Below, in pieces: positions 8,439 through 19,139 of a stretch of DNA of 64,000 bases. Numbering within the stretch: position 1 is the stretch's first letter; each line of letters starts with the position of its first letter. Made by a program: the position numbers and the translations under genes. Under the pieces are notes generated by a model. The model was not told the DNA's origin, did no database searches, and saw only the letters and a program-made list of their open reading frames with translations. The DNA is from Roseicyclus marinus (GTDB taxonomy: Bacteria > Pseudomonadota > Alphaproteobacteria > Rhodobacterales > Rhodobacteraceae): NCBI RefSeq assembly GCF_036322625.1, contig NZ_AP027266.1:1677001-1741000 (forward strand), given 5' to 3'.

Positions 8439-9626
8439 TCAGACAGCCGCAAGCCCCGCCGCGAAATCGGCGATCAGGAGATCCACATCCTCGATCCCGA
8501 CCGAGAGGCGGAAGAAACCGTCGGTGATGCCGAGTGCGGCCCGCCCCTCCGGCGTCAGGCCCCGGTGGGAGGAGGAGGGCGGGTGGCTGACCGTGGTGCC
8601 CACATCGCCGAGCGTGGGGGCAAAGGCCATGTCGGGCATGGCCATGATCATGCGGTTGGCGGCAGCCTCGTCGCCATGGATGCGGAAGCTGAGCATGTTG
8701 CCATAGCGCCCGCCCAGAAGCTTTTGCGCCTGTGCATGGTCGGGGTGATCGGCGCGGCCGGGGTAAAGCACCTGCGCCACCTTGGGCTGGTCGGCCAGCC
8801 AATCGGCCAGTTTGGCGGCATTCGCCTCGGCCCGGTCGAAACGCAGCGGGAAGGTGTAGAGGCCGCGTTCGGCCAGCCAGCATTCATAGGGGCTGGGCGT
8901 CATGCCTGTGGTGACGGCGAAATCGTAGATCGCCTTGGCATCCGCCGGATCGCGGGCGGCGACATAGCCGAGCGTGACATCGGAATGGCCGGCCAGAAGC
9001 TTGGTCACCGAATGGATGACGATATCGGCGCCATGGTCGAAGGGGCGGTAGCCGATCGGCGTGGTGAAGGTGTTGTCGACGGCGACGCGCACGCCGGCCT
9101 CGCGCGCGACGGCAAGGATACCGTCCATGTCGGCAATCCGCAGCGTGGGGTTCGAGACGACCTCGAGCAGGATCATCTTGGTCTCGGGGCGGATGGCGGC
9201 GCGGAGCGCCTCGGGCTTGGTCGGATCGACGACCGTGGTGGAGATGCCGAAACGGGCCAGATCCTGGTGCATCAGGCGCAGCGAGCGGCCATAGAGCTGG
9301 TCGGCCCCGATGATATGGTCCCCTGCCCCCAGAAGCCCCATGATCGCGGCGGTGACGGCGGACATGCCTGAGCCGGTGATGAGGCCGTTGGTGGCCCCTT
9401 CGAGCATGTCGATGCGTTGGGCCAGAAGGGTCGCATTGGGATGGCCCTCGCGGGCATAGGTATAGCCCTGCGCGCGGCCCTCGTACTGGGCGTGGAGCGT
9501 GTCGATCGAGGGCGAGGCATAGACCACCGAGGGCTGGATCGGGGTGACCACGGGCCTGCTGACGCCCTCGCGGAGCGGCAGGCGGCGCACGAGGGTCTGG
9601 GGGCGGTCATTGCGGCGGTCGGTCAT
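8439..9626 (-). CDS. trans-sulfuration family PLP enzyme (cystathionine gamma-synthase / O-succinylhomoserine sulfhydrylase type)
   Basis: 395 residues, the normal length for the Cys/Met metabolism PLP family. The PLP-binding Lys209 sits in IHSVTKLLAGHSDVTLG, the cofactor-ring Asp184 in VAVDNTFTTP, the phosphate/substrate Tyr112 in DQLYGRSLRL, and the family motif YTYAREGHPNATL near residue 55. The C-terminal SHPPSSSHRGL and FFRLSVGIEDVDLLIADF are typical. The family covers gamma-synthases, gamma- and beta-lyases and sulfhydrylases, so the exact reaction (methionine synthesis or degradation) cannot be settled from sequence alone; metZ or metB would be candidates. GGAG lies about 9 nt before the ATG at 9626. 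It is 77 nt downstream of proA, with a hairpin between. Confidence 0.85.
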   Translation of the reverse strand: MTDRRNDRPQTLVRRLPLREGVSRPVVTPIQPSVVYASPSIDTLHAQYEGRAQGYTYAREGHPNATLLAQRIDMLEGATNGLITGSGMSAVTAAIMGLLGAGDHIIGADQLYGRSLRLMHQDLARFGISTTVVDPTKPEALRAAIRPETKMILLEVVSNPTLRIADMDGILAVAREAGVRVAVDNTFTTPIGYRPFDHGADIVIHSVTKLLAGHSDVTLGYVAARDPADAKAIYDFAVTTGMTPSPYECWLAERGLYTFPLRFDRAEANAAKLADWLADQPKVAQVLYPGRADHPDHAQAQKLLGGRYGNMLSFRIHGDEAAANRMIMAMPDMAFAPTLGDVGTTVSHPPSSSHRGLTPEGRAALGITDGFFRLSVGIEDVDLLIADFAAGLAAV

Positions 9627-9648
9627 GGGATCTCCATCAGGGAAGGAA

Positions 9649-9670
9649 CGAATTTCCGTGGGAAAATTCG
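9649..9670 (-). terminator. hairpin between proA and the PLP-enzyme gene
   Basis: On the plus strand CGAATTTCC-GTG-GGAAAATTCG forms a stem with one bulged base. It sits in the 77-nt gap after proA. No strong U-run follows on the minus strand, so it may be only an attenuating or processing stem. Confidence 0.35.
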
Positions 9671-9703
9671 GGGTTTGCGCCGGACAGGGGGCAGGCGATC
9701 GTC

Positions 9704-10984
9704 CTAGGGGCGGGTCGTCCCCTGCCCGGTCACGAGGTATTTGAACGAGGTCAGCTGTTCGGCCCCCACGGGACCGCGCGCATGCATCTTGCCGGTGGCG
9801 ATGCCGATCTCGGCCCCCATGCCGAATTCCCCGCCATCGGCGAATTGGGTCGAGGCGTTGCGCATCAGGATGGCGCTGTCGAGCCGCTGGAAGAAACGGT
9901 GGGCCGCCGCGTCATCCTCGGTCAGGATGCTTTCGGTATGGCTGGAGCCGTAGCGGCGGATATGGGCGATGGCTGCGTCGATATCCTCGACCACGCGGGC
10001 GGCGATGATCATGTCGAGGAATTCGCGGCCCCAATCGTCCTCTTGTGCGGGCGTGACGCCGGGAATGGATTGCAGTGTCGCATCGCCGCGCACCTCGACG
10101 CCCGCATCGAGAAGCGCGCGGATCACGCCCTGCCCGATACTGTCCACCACATCGCGGTGGATGAGCAGGCATTCGGCGGCCCCGCAGATGCCCGTGCGCC
10201 GGGTCTTGGCGTTGAGCGTGACCTTGAGCGCGGTTTCGGGATCGGCGGCGCGGTCGATGTAGACGTGGCAGATGCCTTCGAGATGGGCGAAGACGGGCAC
10301 GCGCGCCTCGGCCTGAACGAGGCCGACAAGCCCCTTGCCGCCACGGGGGACGATCACGTCGACGTAGTCGGTCATGGTCAGAAGTTCGCGCACGGCGGCC
10401 CGGTCGCGGGTGGGGACAAGCTGGATCGCATCCTCGGGCAGGTCGGCCGCATGCAGGCCCGCGCGCAAGGCTTCGACCAAGATCCCCGAGGAATGGAAGC
10501 TTTCGGAGCCGCCGCGCAGGATGACGGCATTGCCGGATTTGAGGCAGAGCGCGCCCGCATCCGCCGTCACGTTGGGGCGGCTTTCATAGATCACGCCCAC
10601 GACCCCCAGAGGCGTGCGGACGCGCTGGATATGGAGGCCATTGGGCCGGTCCCATTCCGCGATGACGGCGCCCACCGGATCATCTTGTGCCGCGACGGCG
10701 CGCAGCCCTGCGGTGATGGCGGCGATCCGGTCTTCGGTCAGCTCCAACCGGTCGAGCATGGCGGGCGACAGGCCCTTGTCGCGGCCAAAGGCCATGTCCT
10801 GCGCATTGGCGGCAAGGATATCGGGCAGGCGCGCGGTCACGATATCGGCCGCAGCCTCGAGCGCCCGGCGCTTGGCCTCGGGCGACGCGAAGGCGAGATC
10901 GGCCGCCGCCGCGCGGGCGCGCTGCCCCATCGCCTGCATCAGGGCGGGGATGTCGGTGGCGCTGTCGGGGGTCTGGTCGTTCAT
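9704..10984 (-). CDS. proA: glutamate-5-semialdehyde dehydrogenase (gamma-glutamyl phosphate reductase)
   Basis: 426 residues, standard for ProA. It reduces gamma-glutamyl phosphate with NADPH, the second step of proline synthesis. The aldehyde-dehydrogenase-type fold shows [40 protein letters not shown], and the catalytic Cys267 in [13 protein letters not shown]. The C-terminal [16 protein letters not shown] is a typical ProA ending. The start ATG at 10984 lies 62 nt after the stop of the ABM-type gene. It belongs to the obgE-proB-(ABM)-proA cluster on the minus strand, so the proline kinase and reductase are separated by one extra gene. Confidence 0.97.
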   Translation of the reverse strand: MNDQTPDSATDIPALMQAMGQRARAAAADLAFASPEAKRRALEAAADIVTARLPDILAANAQDMAFGRDKGLSPAMLDRLELTEDRIAAITAGLRAVAAQDDPVGAVIAEWDRPNGLHIQRVRTPLGVVGVIYESRPNVTADAGALCLKSGNAVILRGGSESFHSSGILVEALRAGLHAADLPEDAIQLVPTRDRAAVRELLTMTDYVDVIVPRGGKGLVGLVQAEARVPVFAHLEGICHVYIDRAADPETALKVTLNAKTRRTGICGAAECLLIHRDVVDSIGQGVIRALLDAGVEVRGDATLQSIPGVTPAQEDDWGREFLDMIIAARVVEDIDAAIAHIRRYGSSHTESILTEDDAAAHRFFQRLDSAILMRNASTQFADGGEFGMGAEIGIATGKMHARGPVGAEQLTSFKYLVTGQGTTRP

Positions 10985-11046
10985 GTCTGGCCTTTGGGCG
11001 CGGAGGGAGGGGGCAGGATAGGCATATTTGTGGAAAGATGAAGGGG

Positions 11047-11579
11047 TCAGGGCTGCGGTGCCTCGGCCCTATCGGTCAGGGTGTAGTCGCGCAGGATGCG
11101 GAAGAGGCGGGTTTGCGGCGCTCCGCTGGCGGCGGCGGCCCGGGCGGCCGCACCCAGTTGGTCGTGGCTTGCGAGCGTGACGAAGCGCCCTTCGTGGTTG
11201 ACGCTTTCATAGCTGCGCGCGCCGGGGAGAGTGGCGGGGGCGCTGCCATAGGCGGCCAGAAGGAAGCGGCCTGTCTCGAGGCTGGCCTGGTCTTGCGCGA
11301 TCTCTTCGCCCACGCGGATGCGGTAGCTGTCGAAATGGATCTTGCGGCCCGCCGATTGGCTGGCGCGGTGGGTGGCATCCGCGCGCCATTTGGCGATGGC
11401 CGCCTCATCGGCCCAGAGCTGGTGCGACAGGAGCGCGTCCGCGTCGTCAAGCGGGCGGTAGCGGTCGAGAAAGACAAGACCGTCGTGCGCGGCGAGCACC
11501 GGTTTGAGCCGCGCCACATGGTCGAAGTAATGCGCCATATGGCCGGGCTTGGGCAGGACGTCGAAAAAGAGGCAATGCA

Positions 11580-11580
<1 letters not shown>
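11047..11580 (-). CDS. antibiotic biosynthesis monooxygenase (ABM) domain protein
   Basis: 177 residues. The first ~95 look like the dimeric alpha/beta barrel ABM fold: [58 protein letters not shown] and [11 protein letters not shown]. The remainder ([20 protein letters not shown] and on) resembles a second, weaker copy of the fold. Members are small heme-degrading or quinone-type oxygenases or stress proteins; no substrate can be given. Its ATG at 11580 shares one base with the proB stop (TGATG), so it is translationally coupled to proB and sits inside the proline cluster. Link to proline metabolism is positional only. Confidence 0.75.
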
Positions 11581-13780
<2,200 letters not shown>

Positions 13781-13801
13781 TCACAAATATCCTGCGGGGG
13801 T

Positions 13802-13822
13802 CCGGGGGTGCAAAACCCCCGG
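13802..13822 (-). terminator. hairpin between the GNAT gene and obgE
   Basis: CCGGGGGT-GCAAA-ACCCCCGG, a perfect 8-bp stem with a 5-nt loop, in the 117-nt gap between the GNAT stop and the obgE start. It may end some GNAT readthrough or be one of the G/C-run palindromes of this genome; no U-run follows on the minus strand. Confidence 0.4.
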
Positions 13823-13852
13823 GCGCGCATCACTTGACCCGTCCTTACGCCC

Positions 13853-14392
13853 TTATGCGAGACGTTTCAAATAGGTCCAGGTCGCAACCTTTGCATTGCG
13901 CGCGACCGAAAAGGTCTCGGCATCGCCAAGGTAATCGAAACCGGCATTGGTCAGGACCCGCGCAGAGCCCGGATTGTCCTGAAAGACGCTGGCAAAGATC
14001 GTCTGGTTGCCAAGGGGATTCGCCGACACGAGGGCGCGCACCGCCTCGGAAGCGAAGCCCGTGTTCCACATGGCGGGCGCGACCCAATAGCCGATTTCGG
14101 ATTGGCCGCGATCCATCTGCTTGAGGCCGATCACCCCCATCAGTTCCGCGCCGCCCATGTCGGTGGCATCGAGCGCCCAGACAACCTCGGTCGTGGTGGG
14201 GCTGGTGACGCGGGCGATATAGGCCTCGGCCGCACCCGGCGGATAGGGATGGGGAATGGTCGAGGTCATCTCGGCCACGCGGCGGTCGCCCGCATACATG
14301 GCCAGAAGGCCCGTGTCGGAGGCGCGCAAGGGGCGCAACAGCATCCGGGGCGCTTCGATGACGGCCTGGGCCGCGATGGTTTCCTGTTTCAT
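13853..14392 (-). CDS. GNAT family N-acetyltransferase
   Basis: 179 residues from the ATG at 14392, chosen because AGGAGG lies 9 nt upstream; a TTG further up would add six residues. The RimJ/RimL-like subgroup is suggested by [39 protein letters not shown], the acetyl-CoA region [17 protein letters not shown] and [20 protein letters not shown]. It should transfer acetyl from acetyl-CoA to an amine, perhaps a protein N-terminus. The substrate is unknown. It sits between rpmA and obgE on the same strand, a conserved position in Rhodobacteraceae as far as I recall. Confidence 0.88.
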   Translation of the reverse strand: MKQETIAAQAVIEAPRMLLRPLRASDTGLLAMYAGDRRVAEMTSTIPHPYPPGAAEAYIARVTSPTTTEVVWALDATDMGGAELMGVIGLKQMDRGQSEIGYWVAPAMWNTGFASEAVRALVSANPLGNQTIFASVFQDNPGSARVLTNAGFDYLGDAETFSVARNAKVATWTYLKRLA

Positions 14393-14477
14393 GGGTACGG
14401 CCCTCCTCAAGACCGGACGCGCGACATCTTCCCCTGCCCTTCCACGTGGGCGTGAACGCCCCGTGCCACAAGAAGAT

Positions 14478-14515
14478 GACGAAAAAGAGAAAGGGCCGGC
14501 TTTTTCGGCCGGCCC
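14478..14515 (-). terminator. intrinsic terminator after rpmA
   Basis: On the minus strand the stem GGGCCGGC / GCCGGCCC (14493-14500 with 14508-14515, loop 7 nt) is followed by a T-rich tail (TTTCTCTTTTTC). This is a well-formed rho-independent terminator for rplU-rpmA and implies that the GNAT gene downstream has its own promoter or depends on readthrough. Confidence 0.75.
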
Positions 14516-14549
14516 CTTGGAAACTTCGTGATCCTGTCGGGATGCGGCG

Positions 14550-14819
14550 TTACTCGGCGGCCTCGGCCTGCGGGAGCACGGAGACGAAGGTACGGCCCTT
14601 CATCCCCTTGGCAAAGGAGACGCGGCCTTCGACGACGGCAAAGATCGTGTGGTCCTTGCCCATGCCGACGCCCGCGCCGGGGTGCCATGCAGTGCCGCGC
14701 TGACGCACGATGATGTTGCCGGGGATCACTTCCTGACCGCCGAACTTCTTGATGCCGAGGCGACGGCCAGCCGAGTCGCGACCGTTGCGGGAGCTACCAC
14801 CTGCTTTTTTATGTGCCAT
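14550..14819 (-). CDS. rpmA: 50S ribosomal protein L27
   Basis: 89 residues, typical for L27. The N-terminus [20 protein letters not shown] reaches toward the peptidyl-transferase centre, and [27 protein letters not shown] and [14 protein letters not shown] are diagnostic. There is no N-terminal prepeptide of the Firmicutes type. A strong Shine-Dalgarno sequence (GAGGAGAGG) sits in the 11-nt gap after the rplU stop. It is paired with rplU as in nearly all bacteria and followed by a clear terminator. Confidence 0.98.
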   Translation of the reverse strand: MAHKKAGGSSRNGRDSAGRRLGIKKFGGQEVIPGNIIVRQRGTAWHPGAGVGMGKDHTIFAVVEGRVSFAKGMKGRTFVSVLPQAEAAE

Positions 14820-14830
14820 CTATCCTCTCC

Positions 14831-15472
14831 TCAGCCCTGCGCCAGCGTCTTGGCCTGTTCGACCCAGCCTTCGCGCTCGATCCGGCCCTTGAAGTTCAGT
14901 TTCTCGTCGAAGGCGGCGATATCTTCGGCGCCCCAGGCGGCGATCTGGGCAAAGCTGGTGACGCCCGCCTCGATCAGTTTCTTTTCCAGCGCCGGGCCGA
15001 CGCCCGAGAGCTTCTTGAGGTCATCGCCACCTGCTGCGGCAGCGGGCGCCTCGGCCTTGGCGGCTTTGGCCTTGGCGGGCTTGGCTGCGGGGGCGGCAGC
15101 GGCTTCGGCGGGGGCCGAACCTGCGCCGATCGCGGCTTTCACGCCCGACTTTTCCGCGCCCGAGGCGAGGATGTCGGTGATGCGCACGAGCGTCAGCTTC
15201 TGGCGGTGACCCTTCTTGCGCTGCGACGAATGCTTGCGGCGGCGCTTGACGTAATGGATCAGCTTTTCGCCCTTGATCTGGTCGATCACGGTGGCCTGGA
15301 CGGCCGCGCCCGTGATCATCGGGCTGCCGATGGTCGGCGTGTCTCCGCCGAGCATCAGGATCTCGTTGAACTGGACGGTGTCACCCGCCGCTGCGGCCAG
15401 CTTTTCCACGCGCAGGACATCGCCTGCCTGAACGCGGTACTGTTTGCCGCCGGTCTTGAGGACTGCGAACAT
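14831..15472 (-). CDS. rplU: 50S ribosomal protein L21 with C-terminal extension
   Basis: 213 residues, about twice the usual ~103. The first ~103 are ordinary L21 ([55 protein letters not shown]), an early-assembly 23S rRNA-binding protein. Then come an Ala/Lys-rich linker (residues ~105-150) and a ~60-residue tail [20 protein letters not shown] ... [19 protein letters not shown] that has the look of a helix-hairpin-helix nucleic-acid-binding domain. Such extended L21 proteins are known in Rhodobacterales. An AAGGA site precedes the ATG at 15472. It is the first gene of the rplU-rpmA unit. Confidence 0.96.
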   Translation of the reverse strand: MFAVLKTGGKQYRVQAGDVLRVEKLAAAAGDTVQFNEILMLGGDTPTIGSPMITGAAVQATVIDQIKGEKLIHYVKRRRKHSSQRKKGHRQKLTLVRITDILASGAEKSGVKAAIGAGSAPAEAAAAPAAKPAKAKAAKAEAPAAAAGGDDLKKLSGVGPALEKKLIEAGVTSFAQIAAWGAEDIAAFDEKLNFKGRIEREGWVEQAKTLAQG

Positions 15473-15672
15473 CGCAATCTGTTCCTTCTTGTTCCCGCGC
15501 CCTGTGGCCCCTGCGATGCAGGTGTTGGAGGGGTCTGTCCCCGCCTCGGGCTGCGCGCCCCCGGATCGGGGCGGTTGGTCAATGATCCCCCGCGCGCCAC
15601 ATCCGGCTGCGCAAGGAGCCCGCCCAATGCCTCAACCGGGTCATGCTGTCAAGGCGGATCGGCGGAATTCGT

Positions 15673-16602
15673 TCAGGTTTCCTCGCCCGAAATGAAATGC
15701 GCCGCCGCGACCCCGAGATCATAGCTGATGCTGTCGAAGAGGGCTGCGAAACCGGCGAAAAGTGCGGCGTTCAGCGCCTGCCCGGCTTCGGTCGCGGTCA
15801 GGTCGATATAGGCGCGCAACTGGGCATCTTCGAGATCGTCATAGGCGAGCGTCTGGTAGGCATAGAGCCATTCGGTCAGATCGGCCCGGATTTCGGCCTC
15901 CTGCCCCCAGACCTCGGTCAGCATCAGGTCCTCGGGGATGGGTTGGGCGAAGGCGCCGCCGTCGGACAGGCCCCGGTAGAAGGCGAAATTGGAATTCAGC
16001 GCGCCGGAGACGTTGAGCTCCACCAGGTCGTTGACGGCGATGAATTCGGTCAGAAGCGCGATGCGGGGATGATCCTCGGCGGCGCGGCTGGCGGCAAGCT
16101 CGCCCGCGGCCTCCTCCACCCCGGGTTGGAGGAAGGATTGGCGCGCGGCCAGCTCTCCGGCGGCGACGCGCGCGCCGATGTCGGTGGCATAGAAGGCGCG
16201 CAGCGTGTCGATATGCTCGGGCGTCAGCCGGTCGAGCGGCAGCGCCGCCTCGAAATCGCGCGCCATGCGATCGGCGGAATAGATGCCTGCCACCACCGCG
16301 GCCCAGGCCGCGCCACCGCGACCGGGGAACATGTCGGCCTCCATCTCGGGGCCGCCGGCGATGCCTTCGGCGGACATGACCTCGAGGATCTGGTAAAAGC
16401 CCATGTCGGCCAGAAGCGCGCGCAGCTCGGGCGCGGTTTCGGCGAGCGCGGTCGTGGGGTCGATCTGGCCTTGCGCCTCGACCTGTGTCTGGGCCTGTAT
16501 CTGGGCCTGTGCCTGGGACTGTGCCTGCGCGGCGGGACCTGCCAGGACGGGCAAGGCGAGCGCCAGCGCGAAGGGTCGGAGAACGGATCGGGTCAGGGAC
16601 AT
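15673..16602 (-). CDS. DUF2059 domain exported protein
   Basis: 309 residues from the ATG at 16602, preceded by AAGGTGAG. A signal peptide is evident (MSLTRSVLRPFALALALPVL, then AGPAAQAQS), followed by a short Gln/Ala repeat (QAQAQIQAQTQ) and a helical body. ALPLDRLTPEHIDTLRAFYA and the region IGARVAAGELAARQSFLQPG recall the DUF2059 helical domain, found in periplasmic proteins of unknown function. A much longer in-frame start near 16878 would run through the tRNA-Ser gene and is rejected. It faces rplU tail-to-head on the same strand, 200 nt upstream of rplU. Function unknown. Confidence 0.78.
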   Translation of the reverse strand: MSLTRSVLRPFALALALPVLAGPAAQAQSQAQAQIQAQTQVEAQGQIDPTTALAETAPELRALLADMGFYQILEVMSAEGIAGGPEMEADMFPGRGGAAWAAVVAGIYSADRMARDFEAALPLDRLTPEHIDTLRAFYATDIGARVAAGELAARQSFLQPGVEEAAGELAASRAAEDHPRIALLTEFIAVNDLVELNVSGALNSNFAFYRGLSDGGAFAQPIPEDLMLTEVWGQEAEIRADLTEWLYAYQTLAYDDLEDAQLRAYIDLTATEAGQALNAALFAGFAALFDSISYDLGVAAAHFISGEET

Positions 16603-16787
16603 GGTCACGGGTCTCACCTTTTTGGCCTGTGAGCTGTAGATGGCGTGAAGGCGGGGGGATTTCCACCACCCCTGCCCCACCTGTCGCGATCGTGAGCGGA
16701 GCCTTGCCCGTCGGCAATCGCCGATGCCCCCTTGCGCCGGTCCGTCATGGCCGCTAAATCCGCGCCACTGACCCTGACCCGAAGCGC

Positions 16788-16877
16788 GGAGAGGTGCCGG
16801 AGCGGTCGAACGGGGCGGTCTCGAAAACCGTTGTGGGTGCAAGCCCACCCAGGGTTCGAATCCCTGTCTCTCCGCCA
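16788..16877 (+). tRNA. tRNA-Ser (anticodon CGA)
   Basis: 90 nt including an encoded CCA. The acceptor stem GGAGAGG pairs with TCTCTCC (one G-T), the anticodon arm GCGGT-CTCGAAA-ACCGT gives anticodon CGA (reads UCG), a long class II variable arm (TGTGGGTGCAAGCCCACC) is present as expected for serine, and the T arm is CAGGG-TTCGAAT-CCCTG. The discriminator base is G, also serine-like. Confidence 0.96.
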
Positions 16878-17396
16878 CTTTCCATTACCTTCCGACAAAG
16901 GCTGTTTTGGTCGCAACCACAGGCCGCCTGCCCCACCCGACAGTCATCGTGCGAGGGGCGGCGCGCCTTTCATGCCTGAAAGCCGAGGTTTTTCCGCGCC
17001 GTCCAGCGCATCCATCGTGAGGAATTTGCGCGACCAAAGGGATGGAAACTTCCCGGGCAGGGCTAGCTGGCTTTTGCCCCTTTTCATCGGCTTAAATCCA
17101 ATTGTTGTCTCAAGACAACGCGAGGCATCGGCCGACCGGATGGCGAAACCACGCACCTCACAAGCAGACAGGTAAATTGCACAATTCGGAGTCCGATTCG
17201 CCGGATGCGCAACTTTAGTTTGCTCCGCACGCCTAGCGAGATTGATGGGGTCAAATATTGCTATTGACGCATCCCTACGAAAAGAGGGAGCATTCCGGCA
17301 GAAGCGCGCGGATAAACGCTTTTTTGACTTTCGGCCTGTCCTGAGGGGGCGAGTGTCTGACAGGGTCGAAATTTGGCGGGAAATGGGGGCGCGGCG
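16878..17396. other. gene-free region after tRNA-Ser
   Basis: 519 nt with no ORF that I can support and a lower GC content than the left part of the window. It holds an inverted repeat GTTGTC-TCAA-GACAAC at 17104-17119 and presumably the promoter of the EAL/GAF pair. I see no copy of the tRNA 3' end in it, so there is no visible attachment-site duplication. Confidence 0.45.
17104..17119. promoter_or_regulatory. inverted repeat upstream of the EAL-domain gene
   Basis: Two 6-bp arms, GTTGTC and GACAAC, around TCAA. It could be an operator for the EAL/GAF operon, 278 nt upstream of its start. No known binding motif is matched. Confidence 0.3.
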
Positions 17397-18071
17397 ATGC
17401 CGGAAATGGTGGAAACCTACTATCAGAACATCGTTGGCGCGGACGGAACCATCCTCAAGCGGGAGCTTTTGACACGCTTGGGCCCAAATCCCGGCGGGCC
17501 CAGCCTTGAAGAATTCTTCCTGAAAATAAGCCCCGAAAAAAGCATGGAGATAACGGTCAACCAGATCGAGATCGCCGCGCGGGTTTACGAAAATTCCGGC
17601 ACTGCTTGCTCGGTCAATGTCGACAATTGCACCTGGCTTGACGATCGGCTCAAGGAATTGCTGATCGAGGCGGTCAACAGATATGCAACACCCCTCGTTC
17701 TGGAGTTCACGGAACTCAGGCCCATGCCGCCCCCGGACGAGATCAACGCCGTTCTTCTGGATCTGAAAAGGCATGGCGTTAAACTGGCACTGGATGATTT
17801 CGGCACTGGCCTCAACGGGATATCCGTTTTCGCCGATTATGACTTCGACATCGTCAAGATCGACAGGAAACTGACACTCGGATTGCAGGAGCGCCCCCAG
17901 AAATTGCAGGTTCTGGCGCATGTGCTGGATCTGCTGAACCTGCTGGGAAAGGACCATGTGGTGGAAGGTGTGGAGGATGACGCGCATCTGAAGGCGCTGG
18001 TGGGCGTTGGCTTCACCACATTTCAAGGCTTCGTCTTTCATCGACCCGCCCCGGTGGAGGAGCTGCTATGA
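17397..18071 (+). CDS. EAL-domain protein, putative c-di-GMP phosphodiesterase
   Basis: 224 residues from the ATG at 17397; the protein is little more than an EAL domain, soluble, with no sensor or membrane segment. The residues needed for metal and c-di-GMP binding appear intact: Glu23 in LKRELLTRL (degenerate EAL signature), Asn74 in SVNVDN, Glu106 in LEFTEL, Asp133-Asp134 in DDFGTG, Lys154 in DIVKIDRKL, Glu190/Glu193 in VVEGVE and Gln210 in FQGFVFHRP. It is therefore likely able to hydrolyse c-di-GMP to pGpG. Its stop overlaps the start of a GAF protein by 4 nt (ATGA), so the two are coupled and the GAF protein may act as its sensor partner. The ribosome-binding site is weak (GGGGG). Confidence 0.86.
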   Translation: MPEMVETYYQNIVGADGTILKRELLTRLGPNPGGPSLEEFFLKISPEKSMEITVNQIEIAARVYENSGTACSVNVDNCTWLDDRLKELLIEAVNRYATPLVLEFTELRPMPPPDEINAVLLDLKRHGVKLALDDFGTGLNGISVFADYDFDIVKIDRKLTLGLQERPQKLQVLAHVLDLLNLLGKDHVVEGVEDDAHLKALVGVGFTTFQGFVFHRPAPVEELL

Positions 18072-18613
18072 GCACATCCTTTCCCCTCTCTCCCGACGAG
18101 GCCAGCCGGATTTCCGTACTGAAGGAAATGTCCATCCTCGACACGATCGAAGAACGCAAGTTCGACGACATCACGGCGCTGACATCCATGATATTCGATG
18201 TGCCGAGCGTGACGATTTCGTTGGTCGATGAAACGCGGCAATGGTTCAAGAGCCATCATGGCTTGAATGTGTGCGAGACCGACCGTGGTATTGCGTTCTG
18301 CAATTACACGGTCATGTCGGACCAGATCCTTGAGATCACCGATCCCCTGTCTGACGCGAGATTTCGCGACAATCCGCTGGTCACGGGGGATTTCCATCTT
18401 CGGTATTATTGCGGTGCGCCGATCATCATCAAGGGACAGACCATCGGTGCGCTTTGCCTCCTGGATTATTCCGAACGATCCGCGCTGTCCGAGACCCAGA
18501 GGAAGATCCTGACAGGGCTGGCCAAGATCGCGGCCGATGCCATCTTGAACAGGCATTTGCTGCAGAAATCGACCATGCTGCTCACCGGTCTTCTCAACCC
18601 GGATCGCGCGTGA
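18068..18613 (+). CDS. stand-alone GAF-domain protein
   Basis: 181 residues, almost all one GAF domain: an N-terminal lead SRISVLKEMSILDTIEERKF, DDITALTSMIFDVPSVTISL, VDETRQWFKSHHGLNVCETD, RGIAFCNYTVMS, YYCGAPIIIKGQTIGALCLL, and a closing helix. This is the subtype often found at the N-terminus of diguanylate cyclases and kinases. The Cys residues around VCETDRGIAFC could sense redox or bind a cofactor, but that is speculation. It overlaps the EAL gene by 4 nt and ends without any output domain, so it probably works by contact with the EAL protein. Confidence 0.83.
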   Translation: MSTSFPLSPDEASRISVLKEMSILDTIEERKFDDITALTSMIFDVPSVTISLVDETRQWFKSHHGLNVCETDRGIAFCNYTVMSDQILEITDPLSDARFRDNPLVTGDFHLRYYCGAPIIIKGQTIGALCLLDYSERSALSETQRKILTGLAKIAADAILNRHLLQKSTMLLTGLLNPDRA

Positions 18614-18670
18614 CCCGGCCGCAGGCGGGTGCGCAGAAGACAGGCGTGCAGATTTGACGGAGGAAAGCCC

Positions 18671-19045
18671 ATGAAAAAGCTCATTTGTACCTTTCTGACC
18701 CTCTTTGCGGCGCAGGGCGCACATGCGGAGATCTACCAAGGGCTCTATGTGCCCCTTGGCGCGAATTGCGGTGCGCTTTCGGACAATTATTTCCAGATCG
18801 GGGATGGTTGGGTCGGACGGCATGAAACCTATTGCCAAATCACGGGCGCGACCGGTGTGGAGCGGATGGATGCCTTCTTGCTCGACACGACCTGCAGCGC
18901 GGAGGGCGAGGACATGGGGGCACAGCGCTTTTTCATCGCCAGCACATCCACGATGGAGGGGCCGGGACTGACCGTCTATTCCGCCTACGAGGGCTATGGC
19001 GCGGGGAACGGGTCGATCTACAAATTCTGCCCAGGGGTTCAATGA
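18671..19045 (+). CDS. small secreted protein of unknown function
   Basis: 124 residues from the ATG at 18671, which has a good Shine-Dalgarno sequence (GGAGGAAA) in place. A clear Sec signal peptide, MKKLICTFLTLFAAQGAHA, is followed by a ~105-residue mature part with four cysteines (GANCGAL, ETYCQIT, DTTCSAE, YKFCPG) that could make two disulfides in the periplasm. I do not recognise the family. It lies 57 nt after the GAF gene, so it may be the third gene of that transcript, and it converges on the secretion operon. Confidence 0.75.
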   Translation: MKKLICTFLTLFAAQGAHAEIYQGLYVPLGANCGALSDNYFQIGDGWVGRHETYCQITGATGVERMDAFLLDTTCSAEGEDMGAQRFFIASTSTMEGPGLTVYSAYEGYGAGNGSIYKFCPGVQ

Positions 19046-19139
19046 CAGGTGGAACAGGCCGGCTTTAACGGGGCGTAGCGCCGGCCGATACGTCCATGCA
19101 GCCACAATCCTGCGAAAGCGGCAGGAGCTGGGACCGGCG

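Noticed and set aside
9627-9703. SAM-II type riboswitch ahead of the PLP-enzyme gene
   Set aside because: The gap is only 77 nt and holds a simple hairpin; I see none of the conserved SAM-II pseudoknot sequence.
16614-16916. Minus-strand ORFs crossing the tRNA-Ser gene, and the long N-terminal extension of the DUF2059 protein
   Set aside because: Coding through a tRNA gene is implausible, and the phrase resembling RDSNPGW is the well-known false translation of tRNA-Ser antisense.
16944-18041. 365-codon minus-strand ORF opposite the EAL gene
   Set aside because: It is the complement of an evident EAL domain with all catalytic motifs; its own translation matches nothing.
19057-19086. GGCCGGC/GCCGGCC stem between the small secreted protein gene and the ClpP-like gene as a bidirectional terminator
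   Set aside because: Only a 7-bp stem with a 16-nt loop and no U-run; too weak to annotate.
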